NCBI GenBank assembly: GCA_028282395.1
Contig: JANQHY010000202.1
Location: 1 to 41,329 of the forward strand
Reading direction: 5' to 3'
Source: Gammaproteobacteria bacterium
Lineage (GTDB): Bacteria; Pseudomonadota; Gammaproteobacteria; UBA12402
Length of the DNA: 41,329 bases
Translations under genes and position numbers: made by a program
Shown here: positions 8,466-17,701 of the stretch, piece after piece
Position numbering within the stretch: the first letter of the stretch is position 1
Layout: every line of letters begins with the position of its first letter
Notes under the pieces: generated by a model
Told to the model about the DNA's origin: nothing
Databases searched by the model: none
Seen by the model: only the letters and a program-made list of their open reading frames with translations

Positions 8466-11400
8466 TTAGTGCTTACTTACCTTAGCACCACCCGGGATCA
8501 ACAGATAAACCGTTGGCAGAATAAATAGCGTAAATAGTGTGCCAATCAACATACCACTAGCAATTACCCAACCTAATTCCTGACGTGCATGGGCACCGGC
8601 ACCAGCGGAAAAAATTAGTGGCACACTACCCAGTACCATTGCAGCAGTTGTCATTAGAATTGGTCGCAAGCGTATTGATGCGGAATGAACAATTGCCTCT
8701 GAAGCACTCATCCCATCATTCAGGCGACACTGCTTGGCAAATTCGACCATTAATATCCCATGTTTACTAATTAGACCGATTAACGTAACCAAACCAATTT
8801 GCGTATAGATGTTCAGCGTGCCGCCGCTGAACAGTAATCCGCCTAATGCACCAGTAATCGCTAATGGCACAGTTACCAAAATAACTAGAGGGTCACGGAA
8901 ACTTTCAAACTGCGCCGCCAACACCAAGTAGATAACAAGTAGGGCGGCAATAAATACCATCAACATGGTGTTTTGCGTCTGCATATAACTCCGTACCGAC
9001 CCAGAGAAAGTATAACTCATATTCTTGTCAAGAATACCATCAGCAAGATTACTAAAATAGTCGATTGCTTGCTGCATACTATAACCGGATTGCAGCGGAA
9101 CATTAATCACTGCAGCACGCTGACCTTCATAGTGATATAGACTACTTGATGCAACGGAGTCATCAACGCTGATTAATGTTGATAACGGAACCATCGTACC
9201 ACTTTCAGTTCTGACTGGAATACGATCAAGAATATTAGAGGTACTATACTGCTGTTTGATGAGCTGCGGAATAATGTAATAAGAGTAACCATCGCGACTA
9301 AACTGTCCCGTCTCTGGTTCGCCCAATGCAATCGATAAAGCATTATCAATATCATCCATAGTGACCCCAAGATAGGCGGCTTTATCACGATCAACTTTAA
9401 CTGCCAATTGTGGCTGGTCAAACTTGAGTTGACTATTCATATGGCCCAGATGAGGATTCTTACTCGCCTCCTTAACAATACGACCAACCACTTTTGCTAG
9501 ATCTTGATAACTGCCGGTAGTCGTCACAACAAAATTAAACGGATAGAATCCTCCACCGCTTCCCGGCAACAATGGTGGTACAACTAATATCGTTCTAATA
9601 CCAGGAATCGCATCAATCTTAGGTTTAATACTCGCCATAATCTGTTGCGCTGAACGTTTGCGTTCACTCCACGGCTGAAGAGTCAGTACCGTAAAAGCAG
9701 AATTTTGGCTAGCGTCATTGGGTCCTCCACCATTAACAATAAATGAGTTAGCTTTTTCTGGCACGGAATTATAAATCTTACCAATCTCTTTAGTGTACTT
9801 CTCCATATATTGACTGCTTGCTGCAGTTGGTCCTTGGGCAATGCCGAAAAAGCCACCAATATCCTCACTCGGTGCCATCCCACTGGTACGCAACAGTGGA
9901 AACAAGAAAATAGCACCACACAAAAATACCACGACCATAACAATCAATACTTGATATTTTCTCACTAACAGCGCCAATAGAATCTTTTTATAGCCGCCAG
10001 TTAATCTCAGCATAAATCGATCAATACTTTTTGCCAATGGTGATTCATAAGTGCGTAAATTGAGAATCTGGCTGCACATCATCGGCGTTAAGGTTAAAGC
10101 AATCCAGCCAGAAATTAGTACTGCACCAGCAAGGGTAAAAGCAAATTCACGGAACAGTGCACCGGTAACACCACCGGTAAATCCAATTGGTGCATAAACC
10201 GCCATCAACGTAATCGTCATACTGATAATCGCAAAACTGATCTGGCGCGCCCCCTGCATTGCCGCCTCTTTAATCGACAATTTCTGCAGCAAATAGCGGT
10301 GAATGTTTTCCATAACAACAATGGCATCATCCACCACCATACCAATTGCCAAAATAAACGCTAACATTGTTAACGTATTGACACTGTAATTAAGCATAAA
10401 CATTAAAATAAATGCGCCGATAATTGACAATGGAATGGTAACTAAAGGAATAACGACCAGACGTAGTGATCCAAGAAAAGCAAAAATTACCAAGATTACA
10501 AATAGAATGGTAATAAAAAAGGTCTTCAGTACCTCTTCAATGGATGCTTTAATATAGATTGAACCATCACGGACCACCGCAGCATGAATGTCAGCAGGCA
10601 AATGCAGGTTAGCCAAGGCTTTTCTTACCTCTGTTGAGGTGACCAATGGGTTGGCGGTACTTTTAAAATTCAATCCCATGCCCACGCCTTTGTTACCATC
10701 AAAAAAGACACTAATCGTTGTATTCGCTGCACTAAGCTCAGCATGGCCAATATCCTTAAGACGAATCAGGTTATTACCCACCTTTTTTATTACCAAGTTA
10801 TTAAACTGTTTAGCTGTATGTAGCCCAGTTTTCGCATCGATGGTAATGACCTGCTGCTGACGCAGAATTTGTCCGGGAGTGGATTCAATATTATCGTTAT
10901 CCAGCGCATCCTCAACATCGCTGGCACTAATATTTAGTGCACGCATTTTATTGACGTCTAACCATAAGCGCATCGCATACGGCGGCCCCCAGACAGTCGC
11001 ATCCGAAACACCATCAACATTACTCAATGCCGGTGAAACAACACGTTTAAGATAATCGACCAAGGCAGAGCGGCTACGCGCCTTGCTAGAAAAACCAATA
11101 ATCACACCAGGAGGACCACTGTTATCACCTGAACTGATGGTGGGGTCATCTACTCCCGACGGCAGTGAACGAAATACCGATGACACTTTACTCTGCACAT
11201 CAATCATTGCTGCATTAAGATCACTATTCAGCTTAAGATGTAGGGTAACACTACTGAAACCGGAACCACTGGTTGAATCCATGTAGTCAAGGCCACTGAT
11301 TCCCGACAGCGCATCTTCAATTGGCGTGGTAACAAAACTCTCCATGACACTAGCGCTGGCGCCAGTATAGGTAGCACTGATATCAATTGTATTGCTAGCA

Positions 11401-11519
11401 ACTTTAGGGAATTCACGCAGTGACAGATGTTTAAAACAGACCAACCCTATTAGTAACAGTAGTAGACTTAATGCTGTGGCAAAAACTGGACGTTTAATAA
11501 AAAAGTCAGTAAAGCTCAT
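8466..11519 (-). CDS. RND efflux pump inner-membrane permease (HAE1-like)
   Basis: A 1017-residue RND permease of normal length. It starts with the typical short helix (SFTDFFIKRPVFATALSLLLL), and each half has a large periplasmic loop. The proton-relay acidic pair in TM4 is Asp397-Asp398 in AIGMVVDDAIVVMENIH. The C-terminal half has GLISKHGILMVEFA. It should work as a trimer, exporting drugs or other amphiphiles by proton exchange. The adaptor gene lies 8 bases upstream. No outer-membrane channel gene is nearby, so the pump probably borrows a TolC-like protein encoded elsewhere. Confidence 0.92.
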   Translation of the reverse strand: MSFTDFFIKRPVFATALSLLLLLIGLVCFKHLSLREFPKVASNTIDISATYTGASASVMESFVTTPIEDALSGISGLDYMDSTSGSGFSSVTLHLKLNSDLNAAMIDVQSKVSSVFRSLPSGVDDPTISSGDNSGPPGVIIGFSSKARSRSALVDYLKRVVSPALSNVDGVSDATVWGPPYAMRLWLDVNKMRALNISASDVEDALDNDNIESTPGQILRQQQVITIDAKTGLHTAKQFNNLVIKKVGNNLIRLKDIGHAELSAANTTISVFFDGNKGVGMGLNFKSTANPLVTSTEVRKALANLHLPADIHAAVVRDGSIYIKASIEEVLKTFFITILFVILVIFAFLGSLRLVVIPLVTIPLSIIGAFILMFMLNYSVNTLTMLAFILAIGMVVDDAIVVMENIHRYLLQKLSIKEAAMQGARQISFAIISMTITLMAVYAPIGFTGGVTGALFREFAFTLAGAVLISGWIALTLTPMMCSQILNLRTYESPLAKSIDRFMLRLTGGYKKILLALLVRKYQVLIVMVVVFLCGAIFLFPLLRTSGMAPSEDIGGFFGIAQGPTAASSQYMEKYTKEIGKIYNSVPEKANSFIVNGGGPNDASQNSAFTVLTLQPWSERKRSAQQIMASIKPKIDAIPGIRTILVVPPLLPGSGGGFYPFNFVVTTTGSYQDLAKVVGRIVKEASKNPHLGHMNSQLKFDQPQLAVKVDRDKAAYLGVTMDDIDNALSIALGEPETGQFSRDGYSYYIIPQLIKQQYSTSNILDRIPVRTESGTMVPLSTLISVDDSVASSSLYHYEGQRAAVINVPLQSGYSMQQAIDYFSNLADGILDKNMSYTFSGSVRSYMQTQNTMLMVFIAALLVIYLVLAAQFESFRDPLVILVTVPLAITGALGGLLFSGGTLNIYTQIGLVTLIGLISKHGILMVEFAKQCRLNDGMSASEAIVHSASIRLRPILMTTAAMVLGSVPLIFSAGAGAHARQELGWVIASGMLIGTLFTLFILPTVYLLIPGGAKVSKH

Positions 11520-11527
11520 GGCCGCTC

Positions 11528-12655
11528 CTATTTATGCGCTGACGCAGGTTTTTTTGGTTTCTGTTTTTGCGCCGCTGCTGTTGGTGCCGCCGCTGCTGCG
11601 CCACTCGTCACACCTTTAATCGGCTGGTGATTACCATGAATTTTATTACCACCCGCAACAACAATGGTATCGCCCTCTTTGAGACCAGAAAGCACAATTA
11701 AGCCATCACCACTTTGGTGACCTAATTTAACGCTGGTTATCACCGCTTTGCCCTGCTCAACACGATAAACCGTATCGCCCTTGTCACTGTAGCTCACCGC
11801 AGCAGTTGGAATCACAATTGCACTTGTCGGCTTACCCAACAGCAATTTGACATTCACTAACTGTCCTGGTCGCAGTTGTTGATTGGGATTAGCTAAATTG
11901 GCGCGCAACGTAATACTATCACTAGCGCTAGCAACTAAACTTGATATTGCCGTCACTTTGCCAGAAAAGGTTTTGCTAGGCCACGCATCACTACTAATTT
12001 CGACTTGTTGATTGGCCTTGATCTGGCCAAGATAACGACTCGGCACACTGAAATCGACCCAGAGTGGATCAAGCTGCTCAAGTGATGATAGTGTATCCCC
12101 CTCTGACAGATACTGTCCAACCTGCACCTGACGCAGACCTAACTTCCCGGCAAAAGGCGCAGTGAGCATGACATTGTTTAATTTCGCCTCATCTTCCGCA
12201 ATCAAAGCACGATCGCGATCAACAGTTCCTTTATCGCTATCAATCTTAGTTTCAGCAACACCGCGTCCTGCCACCTTACGTTCACGCTCATAGGTTGCTA
12301 AGTCTCCCGCCAATTGTGCACGATCTGCAGCCAGTTGTGCTTTGAGCTCAGCTGGATCGATCTCCACCAGCAGCTGCCCCTGCTTCACTGACTGATTAGA
12401 CTTAAAATGAATCGCTGTTACTCTACCTGAGCTAGTTGCTTTTAATACAACGCCGTGAATAGCAATCAGGGTACCAACACTCTGTAGAGTTGACTGCTGC
12501 GCTGTGGCTGTGACCTTGGCAATGCCCACCACAGGCGCACCTGGCAGCGTCATTTTCTTTGGTTTACTACGCCACCAAACAGCCGCGATGACGATAAGTA
12601 GAATAATAAGAGAGATTATAGTAACTTTTAGTATCTGTTTAGTGCGGCTTCTCAT
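11528..12655 (-). CDS. RND periplasmic adaptor (HlyD/AcrA family)
   Basis: A membrane-fusion protein of about 375 residues. It has an N-terminal membrane anchor (about 8-28), a lipoyl/barrel-sandwich half (VTAIHFKSNQSVKQGQLLVEIDP), a coiled-coil hairpin rich in Ala, Asp and Glu, the second lipoyl half (LTAPFAGKLGLRQVQVGQYL), a beta-barrel and a C-terminal domain. The tail is an odd Ala/Lys-rich stretch. I chose the ATG at 12655 because it sits right before the anchor and has AGG upstream. The longer reading to 12775 would overlap the divergent MFS gene. Confidence 0.9.
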   Translation of the reverse strand: MRSRTKQILKVTIISLIILLIVIAAVWWRSKPKKMTLPGAPVVGIAKVTATAQQSTLQSVGTLIAIHGVVLKATSSGRVTAIHFKSNQSVKQGQLLVEIDPAELKAQLAADRAQLAGDLATYERERKVAGRGVAETKIDSDKGTVDRDRALIAEDEAKLNNVMLTAPFAGKLGLRQVQVGQYLSEGDTLSSLEQLDPLWVDFSVPSRYLGQIKANQQVEISSDAWPSKTFSGKVTAISSLVASASDSITLRANLANPNQQLRPGQLVNVKLLLGKPTSAIVIPTAAVSYSDKGDTVYRVEQGKAVITSVKLGHQSGDGLIVLSGLKEGDTIVVAGGNKIHGNHQPIKGVTSGAAAAAPTAAAQKQKPKKPASAHK

Positions 12656-12729
12656 GACCTGTTTTCTTCTCTGACCATTGACATGTGCGCGCCATTTTAG
12701 AACAATTGGGCACCTTAGTCTAGCGAAAT

Positions 12730-13959
12730 ATGAAGGAAAAGCAGGTGAATGATACATTAGCGCGCAAACCGTCACTGCTACTGATTATCTGCCTAATTAC
12801 CCTGCCACAGATCAGTGAAACCATCTACTCACCGGCACTACCCAATATTGCCCACTCCCTGTCAACGACCATGTCGCTAACCGAATGGACACTCAGCATC
12901 TATTTCTTTGGCTTTGCCCTTGGTGTTGGCGTCTGGGGACGCGTCTCTGACCATATAGGTCGACGTTACACGGCTATTATCGGACTCGTTATCTACATAA
13001 TAACCAGCCTTCTTTGCGCTAGCAGTCACACCATCAATATGTTGCTACTATTACGCTTCTTCCAGGCATTTGGCATCAGTATTGGCTCAGTCATCACCCA
13101 AACCATCATGCGTGACTGCTTTTCCGGCACCCAGCGTAATAAAATCTTCTCTATTGTCGGCACATTCCTCGGCCTGGCACCGGCAATTGGCCCAATTATT
13201 GGTGGTATCACTGTACAATACGGCCAATGGCGCGCCACCTTCATCGTACTGTCACTGGCCGGGTTATCAACCCTGATCTATGCATTGTGGCGCCTTCCGG
13301 AAACACGCCCTATACTATGTGAAAAAACCAAAGTGGGTTACTTCTCTTTATTACAACGAATGTTAAGCGACCGTCATATCATCGGTTCGATCCTGCTAGT
13401 CGGCATATTTAACGGTATCCTATTCTCCTATTATGCTCATGCGCCATTTATCTTTATTAATCTTTTTCATTTATTACCTAGCCATTATGGGATGCTTGGA
13501 ATCGCCTTGGCATTAGCCACATCAATCGGATCAATTATCTCCTATAACATTAATAACTATTTTCCAGCAATAACGATCGCCCGCCTGGCATGCCTACTCA
13601 ATGCTATGGCTATGGCCTGTTATGTGATTGCAGACCTTAGCCACTTCATCACCACCGCTGCACCATTACGCTCGATCATCACTATCATTGTGGTAATGAT
13701 GCTTTTCTACATCAGTTTCGGTCTTGCAATACCGAATATATTAAGTACAGCGCTACGCCACTATAAAGCAATGTTAGGCTCAGCGGGCGCTATTCTCGGC
13801 CTCAGTTACTATGTAGTGGTTGGCATTGTATTATTCGGAATGGGGTTAATCACCATTGCACCAGTAAAAGCGATGGCATTCTATTTCTTTATCCTTGCGA
13901 TCATTATGGTTGCCGCCACCTATTTACTACAGAATAGCCCGGAAGAGGTGGGCAAATAA
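12730..13959 (+). CDS. Bcr/CflA-type MFS drug-resistance transporter
   Basis: A 409-residue MFS exporter with 12 membrane spans. Features of the Bcr/CflA (DHA1) group are visible: ISETIYSPALPNIAHSL in the first helix region, motif A GRVSDHIGRRYT, the RFFQAFGISIGSVI stretch, and motif C-like APAIGPIIGG in helix 5. It should be an inner-membrane proton-driven exporter of small toxic compounds; the substrate is unknown. It is divergent from the RND adaptor, with only 74 bases between the start codons, so the two efflux units may share a control region. The start is ATG 12730 with GAAGGAAAAG nearby. Confidence 0.87.
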   Translation: MKEKQVNDTLARKPSLLLIICLITLPQISETIYSPALPNIAHSLSTTMSLTEWTLSIYFFGFALGVGVWGRVSDHIGRRYTAIIGLVIYIITSLLCASSHTINMLLLLRFFQAFGISIGSVITQTIMRDCFSGTQRNKIFSIVGTFLGLAPAIGPIIGGITVQYGQWRATFIVLSLAGLSTLIYALWRLPETRPILCEKTKVGYFSLLQRMLSDRHIIGSILLVGIFNGILFSYYAHAPFIFINLFHLLPSHYGMLGIALALATSIGSIISYNINNYFPAITIARLACLLNAMAMACYVIADLSHFITTAAPLRSIITIIVVMMLFYISFGLAIPNILSTALRHYKAMLGSAGAILGLSYYVVVGIVLFGMGLITIAPVKAMAFYFFILAIIMVAATYLLQNSPEEVGK

Positions 13960-14025
13960 AAGTAAATATTTCACACTTTGTGCGAAACTCTTACAAAAAA
14001 TCTCTGTTTTCTTCCATCACTATTG

Positions 14026-14055
14026 TTGCCATCTTCCAAGCAAATAGCATATAAT
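14026..14055 (+). promoter_or_regulatory. sigma70-type promoter with no protein gene behind it
   Basis: TTGCCA (14026-14031), 18 bases, then a perfect TATAAT (14050-14055). The next gene is on the opposite strand, so this promoter would drive a non-coding transcript or antisense RNA to the 3' end of the phosphopantetheinyl transferase gene. Confidence 0.5.
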
Positions 14056-14165
14056 GGCTCCTGTGGTTGGGGACAGGTCGAATAAAATACCCTTAGGGAA
14101 ATAAGCCTACTCTAACGTTCCTGTTTAACAATGTGCCCTGATCACCTTCTGCTTTTTAGTAATCG
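14056..14165 (+). ncRNA. Candidate small RNA
   Basis: Downstream of the 14026 promoter lies about 110 bases with no reading frame but with ordered inverted repeats. GGCT (14056-14059) can pair with AGCC (about 14103-14106). These enclose a CCTGT/ACAGG hairpin and a CCC-TTA-GGG hairpin, which would give a three-way junction. I do not recognise it as 6S, 4.5S, tmRNA or RNase P RNA. The 3' end is unclear: a CTTTTT run near 14152 could mark it, but no strong terminator stem is visible. Confidence 0.3.
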
Positions 14166-14190
14166 ATTACGCGAATTATGTCTATTGTTA

Positions 14191-14937
14191 CTATGATTGC
14201 AGATCTACACTGAATTGTTTAAAAATAATCGTCTTTTCCTCTCCCTGCCAAGCAATTGCACCGCAATAGCAAGGCGTTGGGGAAAAACTGTGCAGCTGCC
14301 AATTGCTTGCTAGCATACTATCTGACTCAATCGCTAATAGCTGTGGCGGCTGTTGTGGTAATAGCATGACAGAGAACTTTTTCAGATTGAAATGTAATCC
14401 ACTACCCAATGCTTTTATAAACGCCTCTTTACGCGTCCAACCGTTAAAAAAAGCGAGAGGTTTTTCCTCCTCACTAAGTGAATGAAACTGCTCAAGCTCT
14501 TGCTGCGAGAAGCAATTGGCAGCCAACCTATCACTTACTGTTGTGCGCTCAATCCACTCAACATCAATGCCCACTGCAGTATCACGAGCTAGCGCTAGCA
14601 CTAAACAGTCATGGCTATGGGAAAGATTAAACTCAAGTCCAGCAATCATCGGCTTACCCTGTTCACCATAGTCAAATACTAATTCTGCTGCAGATTGTGG
14701 CAAATAAGCTGCCAATAACTGACGTAAGGTTGCACGACTAATAATATAAGCCTGGCGATCACGCTCAAAGCGAAAGCGTTGTGCCCGCTTCATTTCATCT
14801 GGCGCCAACAATTCGGAAAGCATTTGTAACTGAGGTAAGCGCTCCTTTAACCAACAGGTCCAGACATGAACTGTATCCGCTGCCAACACTAATGGTTCGG
14901 TTTCCGCTGCCCGGTGCAATGGTGCGCGCCTACTCAC
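14191..14937 (-). CDS. 4'-phosphopantetheinyl transferase (Sfp-type)
   Basis: A 248-residue Sfp/EntD-superfamily enzyme, moving the phosphopantetheine arm of CoA to a Ser of a carrier protein. Family signatures are present: the N-terminal VHVWTCWL, SPDE-like LAPDEMKRAQRFRFERDRQAY, FNLSHSHD at 103-110, the Mg-binding GIDVE at 123-127, and WTRKEAFIKALGSGL from 167. The length fits the long Sfp type, which serves fatty-acid, polyketide or peptide synthases, rather than the short AcpS. The GTG start overlaps the end of pgi by 8 bases, so it is probably the second gene of that operon. No carrier protein or synthase is in the window. Confidence 0.9.
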   Translation of the reverse strand: MSRRAPLHRAAETEPLVLAADTVHVWTCWLKERLPQLQMLSELLAPDEMKRAQRFRFERDRQAYIISRATLRQLLAAYLPQSAAELVFDYGEQGKPMIAGLEFNLSHSHDCLVLALARDTAVGIDVEWIERTTVSDRLAANCFSQQELEQFHSLSEEEKPLAFFNGWTRKEAFIKALGSGLHFNLKKFSVMLLPQQPPQLLAIESDSMLASNWQLHSFSPTPCYCGAIAWQGEEKTIIFKQFSVDLQS

Positions 14938-16591
14938 AATCTTTTAACGTTGTCTGGCCTTGATACTGATGATAGTAACGAATTAATCCCTGTGTTGAGG
15001 CATCATGATCACTAATATCTCCCTCTTCGATCAGGACAGGAAAAATATTTTTTGTTAGCGCTTTACCTAATTCCACTCCCCATTGATCAAAGGAATTAAT
15101 CCCAAAGATAACTCCTTGGACAAATACCTTTAATTCATACAGTGCCATGACTGCACCTAACGATTCTGGCGTTAGTTGCGCCATTAATAGGGTATTACTC
15201 GGCCGGTTACCCGGCATTGCCTTATGCGGCGCTAACATTGTCGCACTCGCTTCATCAACCGCAGCAGCAGTCAACTCGGCATGACACTGCTCAATGGTTC
15301 TACCATTGAGTAGCGCCTCAGATTGGCCAAGACAATTAGCAAATAATAGATCATGATGCTGTCCCAAAGGGTTCAAGCTATTTACCGGAATAATAAAATC
15401 TATTGGAATTAAATGCGTCCCTTGATGAAAAAGCTGATGAAAAGAGTGTTGACTATTGGTCCCACAGTCACCAAAAATAATCGGCCCAGTAGTAATATCA
15501 ACAACGTTACCATCCTCATCAACCCGTTTACCATTACTTTCCATATCGACCTGTTGCAAATAACGCGCCAAATAACGTAGATAATGGTTGTAACAGACAA
15601 CGGTATAACTCTCTGCCTGGAAGAAATTATGGTACCAAACCCCCAATAATGCCAAAATAACTGGCATATTACCTGCAAAGGGCGCCGTACGAAAATGTTG
15701 ATCCATTGCATAGGCACCATCAAGCAACTTTTCAAAATTATCCATGCCAATTGACAGCGCAATAATCAATCCAATTGAAGACCAGACAGAAAAACGGCCA
15801 CCAATCCAGGGCCAAAATTCAAAAATATTATCCACTGCAATACCAAACTGCTTGGCTTTATCAGGATTAGCTGTCGCCGCAACAAAATGTTTTGCTATAG
15901 CTGCTTCACCAAGCTTTTCTACCACCCAAGCTTTTGCTGTCTCGGCGTTAGTCATTGTTTCAATAGTTGTAAAAGATTTAGAACCGATAATAAAAAGTGT
16001 TGTTTCGGGATTGAGTGATCGCAGTGCACTGACAATATCTGTGCCATCAACATTTGCAACAAAGTGACAACGTATCGAACCACTATAAGCCTCAAGAGCA
16101 GTTGTCACTGTCTCCGGCCCGAGATGAGAACCGCCAATGCTGATATTGACGACATCGGTTATTTTTTTTCCGCTGGCGCCAGTATACTCGCCACAACGTA
16201 CTGCTTCCGTAAATTTACGCATCTGTTGTAGCGTTGCATTAATTTGTGGCATCACATCGTTGCCATCAACATCAATTGGACTATTACTGCGATTACGTGC
16301 AGCAATATGCAACACTGGCCGCTGCTCACTACAATTTAGCTTCTGCGCACTAAACATACCAGTAATTTTCTCTGCCAACCCTGCCTCCTCAGCAAGATTA
16401 ACCAATAGTTGTAATGTTTCATCGCTGATGCGATTTTTAGAAAAATCGAGAAAAAGACCGGCAGCACTCAGGGAAAAACGTTGAAAACGATCTGCCTCTT
16501 CGGCAAACGCTTGACGCATATCAAACTTTTGGTTGACCTGATAGTGTTGCGCCAATTTTCGCCAGGCAGCTGTCTGGTTGCTTTTCTTCAT
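14930..16591 (-). CDS. pgi: Glucose-6-phosphate isomerase
   Basis: A 553-residue phosphoglucose isomerase, close to the usual bacterial length. It interconverts glucose-6-phosphate and fructose-6-phosphate in the cytosol. Both family signatures are visible: GGRFSVWSSIGL in the middle and FDQWGVELGK near the C-terminus, with NISIGGSHLGPE and GSKSFTTIET forming the sugar-phosphate site. It starts at the ATG at 16591, divergent from recO. The phosphopantetheinyl transferase gene overlaps its stop codon. Confidence 0.96.
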   Translation of the reverse strand: MKKSNQTAAWRKLAQHYQVNQKFDMRQAFAEEADRFQRFSLSAAGLFLDFSKNRISDETLQLLVNLAEEAGLAEKITGMFSAQKLNCSEQRPVLHIAARNRSNSPIDVDGNDVMPQINATLQQMRKFTEAVRCGEYTGASGKKITDVVNISIGGSHLGPETVTTALEAYSGSIRCHFVANVDGTDIVSALRSLNPETTLFIIGSKSFTTIETMTNAETAKAWVVEKLGEAAIAKHFVAATANPDKAKQFGIAVDNIFEFWPWIGGRFSVWSSIGLIIALSIGMDNFEKLLDGAYAMDQHFRTAPFAGNMPVILALLGVWYHNFFQAESYTVVCYNHYLRYLARYLQQVDMESNGKRVDEDGNVVDITTGPIIFGDCGTNSQHSFHQLFHQGTHLIPIDFIIPVNSLNPLGQHHDLLFANCLGQSEALLNGRTIEQCHAELTAAAVDEASATMLAPHKAMPGNRPSNTLLMAQLTPESLGAVMALYELKVFVQGVIFGINSFDQWGVELGKALTKNIFPVLIEEGDISDHDASTQGLIRYYHQYQGQTTLKDCE

Positions 16592-16757
16592 CGTTATACT
16601 CCATCATCAAGGGTTAGTTGGGCCAATTGTCCACCAGACTAATAGCGCTATAGCAGTTTGTCAACCTGGAGAAAAGTTTTTCTATCTAGCAACAATTCTG
16701 TTAAAATACCAAACAAATGTTTAATTTACCTATATATCAAGGAGGCCAAGGATAATC

Positions 16758-17477
16758 ATGGAATTTCATCCAGCCTTTGTTCTCCACTATCATGCCTATC
16801 GTGAGAGTAGCTTATTGCTGCAGCTGTTAACGGTTGACCATGGTCTGACGAGTGTCATTGCCCGCGGCGCACGTAAAGCAAAATCACCATTAAAGGGACT
16901 TTTACAGCCTTTTACCCCGCTGCAGGTAAGTTGGTATGGCCGCAACGAATTAAAAACCCTGCGCCAAGCTGACAACGATGGCAAACCCTATCTACTTAAC
17001 GCTATGCCTTTATGGTGTGGCCTCTATGTCAATGAACTACTTGTTAAACTACTGCGCCGTCACGATAGCTCGCCAACAATTTTCACCCTCTACCAGCAGA
17101 CACTTGCACAACTGCTACAACAAAACCACAACCCCGCTATTACGCTACGTCTATTTGAGAAACAACTACTGCAGGAACTCGGTTATGCCCTCCCCTTTCA
17201 CCATGATAGTGATAGTGCTAGCGCAATCAAACCTGACGACGATTACATCTTTCAGCCAGAACTAGGATTTAAATTGGCCACCAACTTACCCAGCAATCGT
17301 GGTTTACGCTTCTCTGGCCAAACACTGCTCGATATTGAATCTGATTTGCTGCATGATCGCCAGGTACTTGCTGCTGCAAAACAGCTACTTCAGCTAGCAC
17401 TGCAACCATTACTCGGTTATCAACCATTGCAAACACGCACTTTCCTGACCATGCAATATAACAGTAAAGAGAAATAA
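16758..17477 (+). CDS. recO: DNA repair protein RecO
   Basis: A 239-residue RecO. The N-terminal OB fold starts with EFHPAFVLHYHAYRESSLLLQLLT and has the family's GARKAKSPLKGLLQPFTPL. The helical C-terminal domain includes YVNELLVKLL and LRLFEKQLLQELGY. RecO loads RecA onto SSB-coated gaps with RecR and anneals complementary strands. Two purine-rich stretches (AAGGAGG and AAGGA) precede the ATG. The gene is alone here and not in an era-recO-pdxJ cluster as in many relatives. Zinc-binding cysteines are absent, as in E. coli RecO. Confidence 0.9.
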   Translation: MEFHPAFVLHYHAYRESSLLLQLLTVDHGLTSVIARGARKAKSPLKGLLQPFTPLQVSWYGRNELKTLRQADNDGKPYLLNAMPLWCGLYVNELLVKLLRRHDSSPTIFTLYQQTLAQLLQQNHNPAITLRLFEKQLLQELGYALPFHHDSDSASAIKPDDDYIFQPELGFKLATNLPSNRGLRFSGQTLLDIESDLLHDRQVLAAAKQLLQLALQPLLGYQPLQTRTFLTMQYNSKEK

Positions 17478-17493
17478 TGAACTAAATTTCAGC

Positions 17494-17594
17494 TGCGCCC
17501 CTTTGTCATTGCGAGCGCTGCGAAACAATCCAGTCCTACAGTCACTATTAACACTGTTGCTGGATCGCGTCGGTGCTCCGCACCTTGCGATGAC
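17494..17594. repeat. Dispersed palindromic repeat, full copy
   Basis: The core runs from GTCATTGCGAGCGCTGCGAA (17505) to TTGCGATGAC (17594), with ends that are inverted repeats of each other. The middle contains TCACTATTAACAC and TGCTGGATCGC. The copy at 35973 has the same ends and a closely similar middle. The flank GCGCCCCTT (from 17494) also matches the partial copy near 7740. No open frame is inside. The layout suggests a MITE-like or REP-like element able to fold into a long hairpin. Confidence 0.65.
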
Positions 17595-17701
17595 AGTATG
17601 CGCAGTGACATTTATGCATTAAGGATTATCCCCGTATCCTCGACTAACTTAACGTTGTTAAACTATTACTTTTGCTATTAAATTCTAAAAGGAGAATAAC
17701 A

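Noticed and set aside
15744..16067. A 107-codon plus-strand frame opposite pgi
   Set aside because: Antisense to a conserved housekeeping gene, no ribosome binding site or domain.
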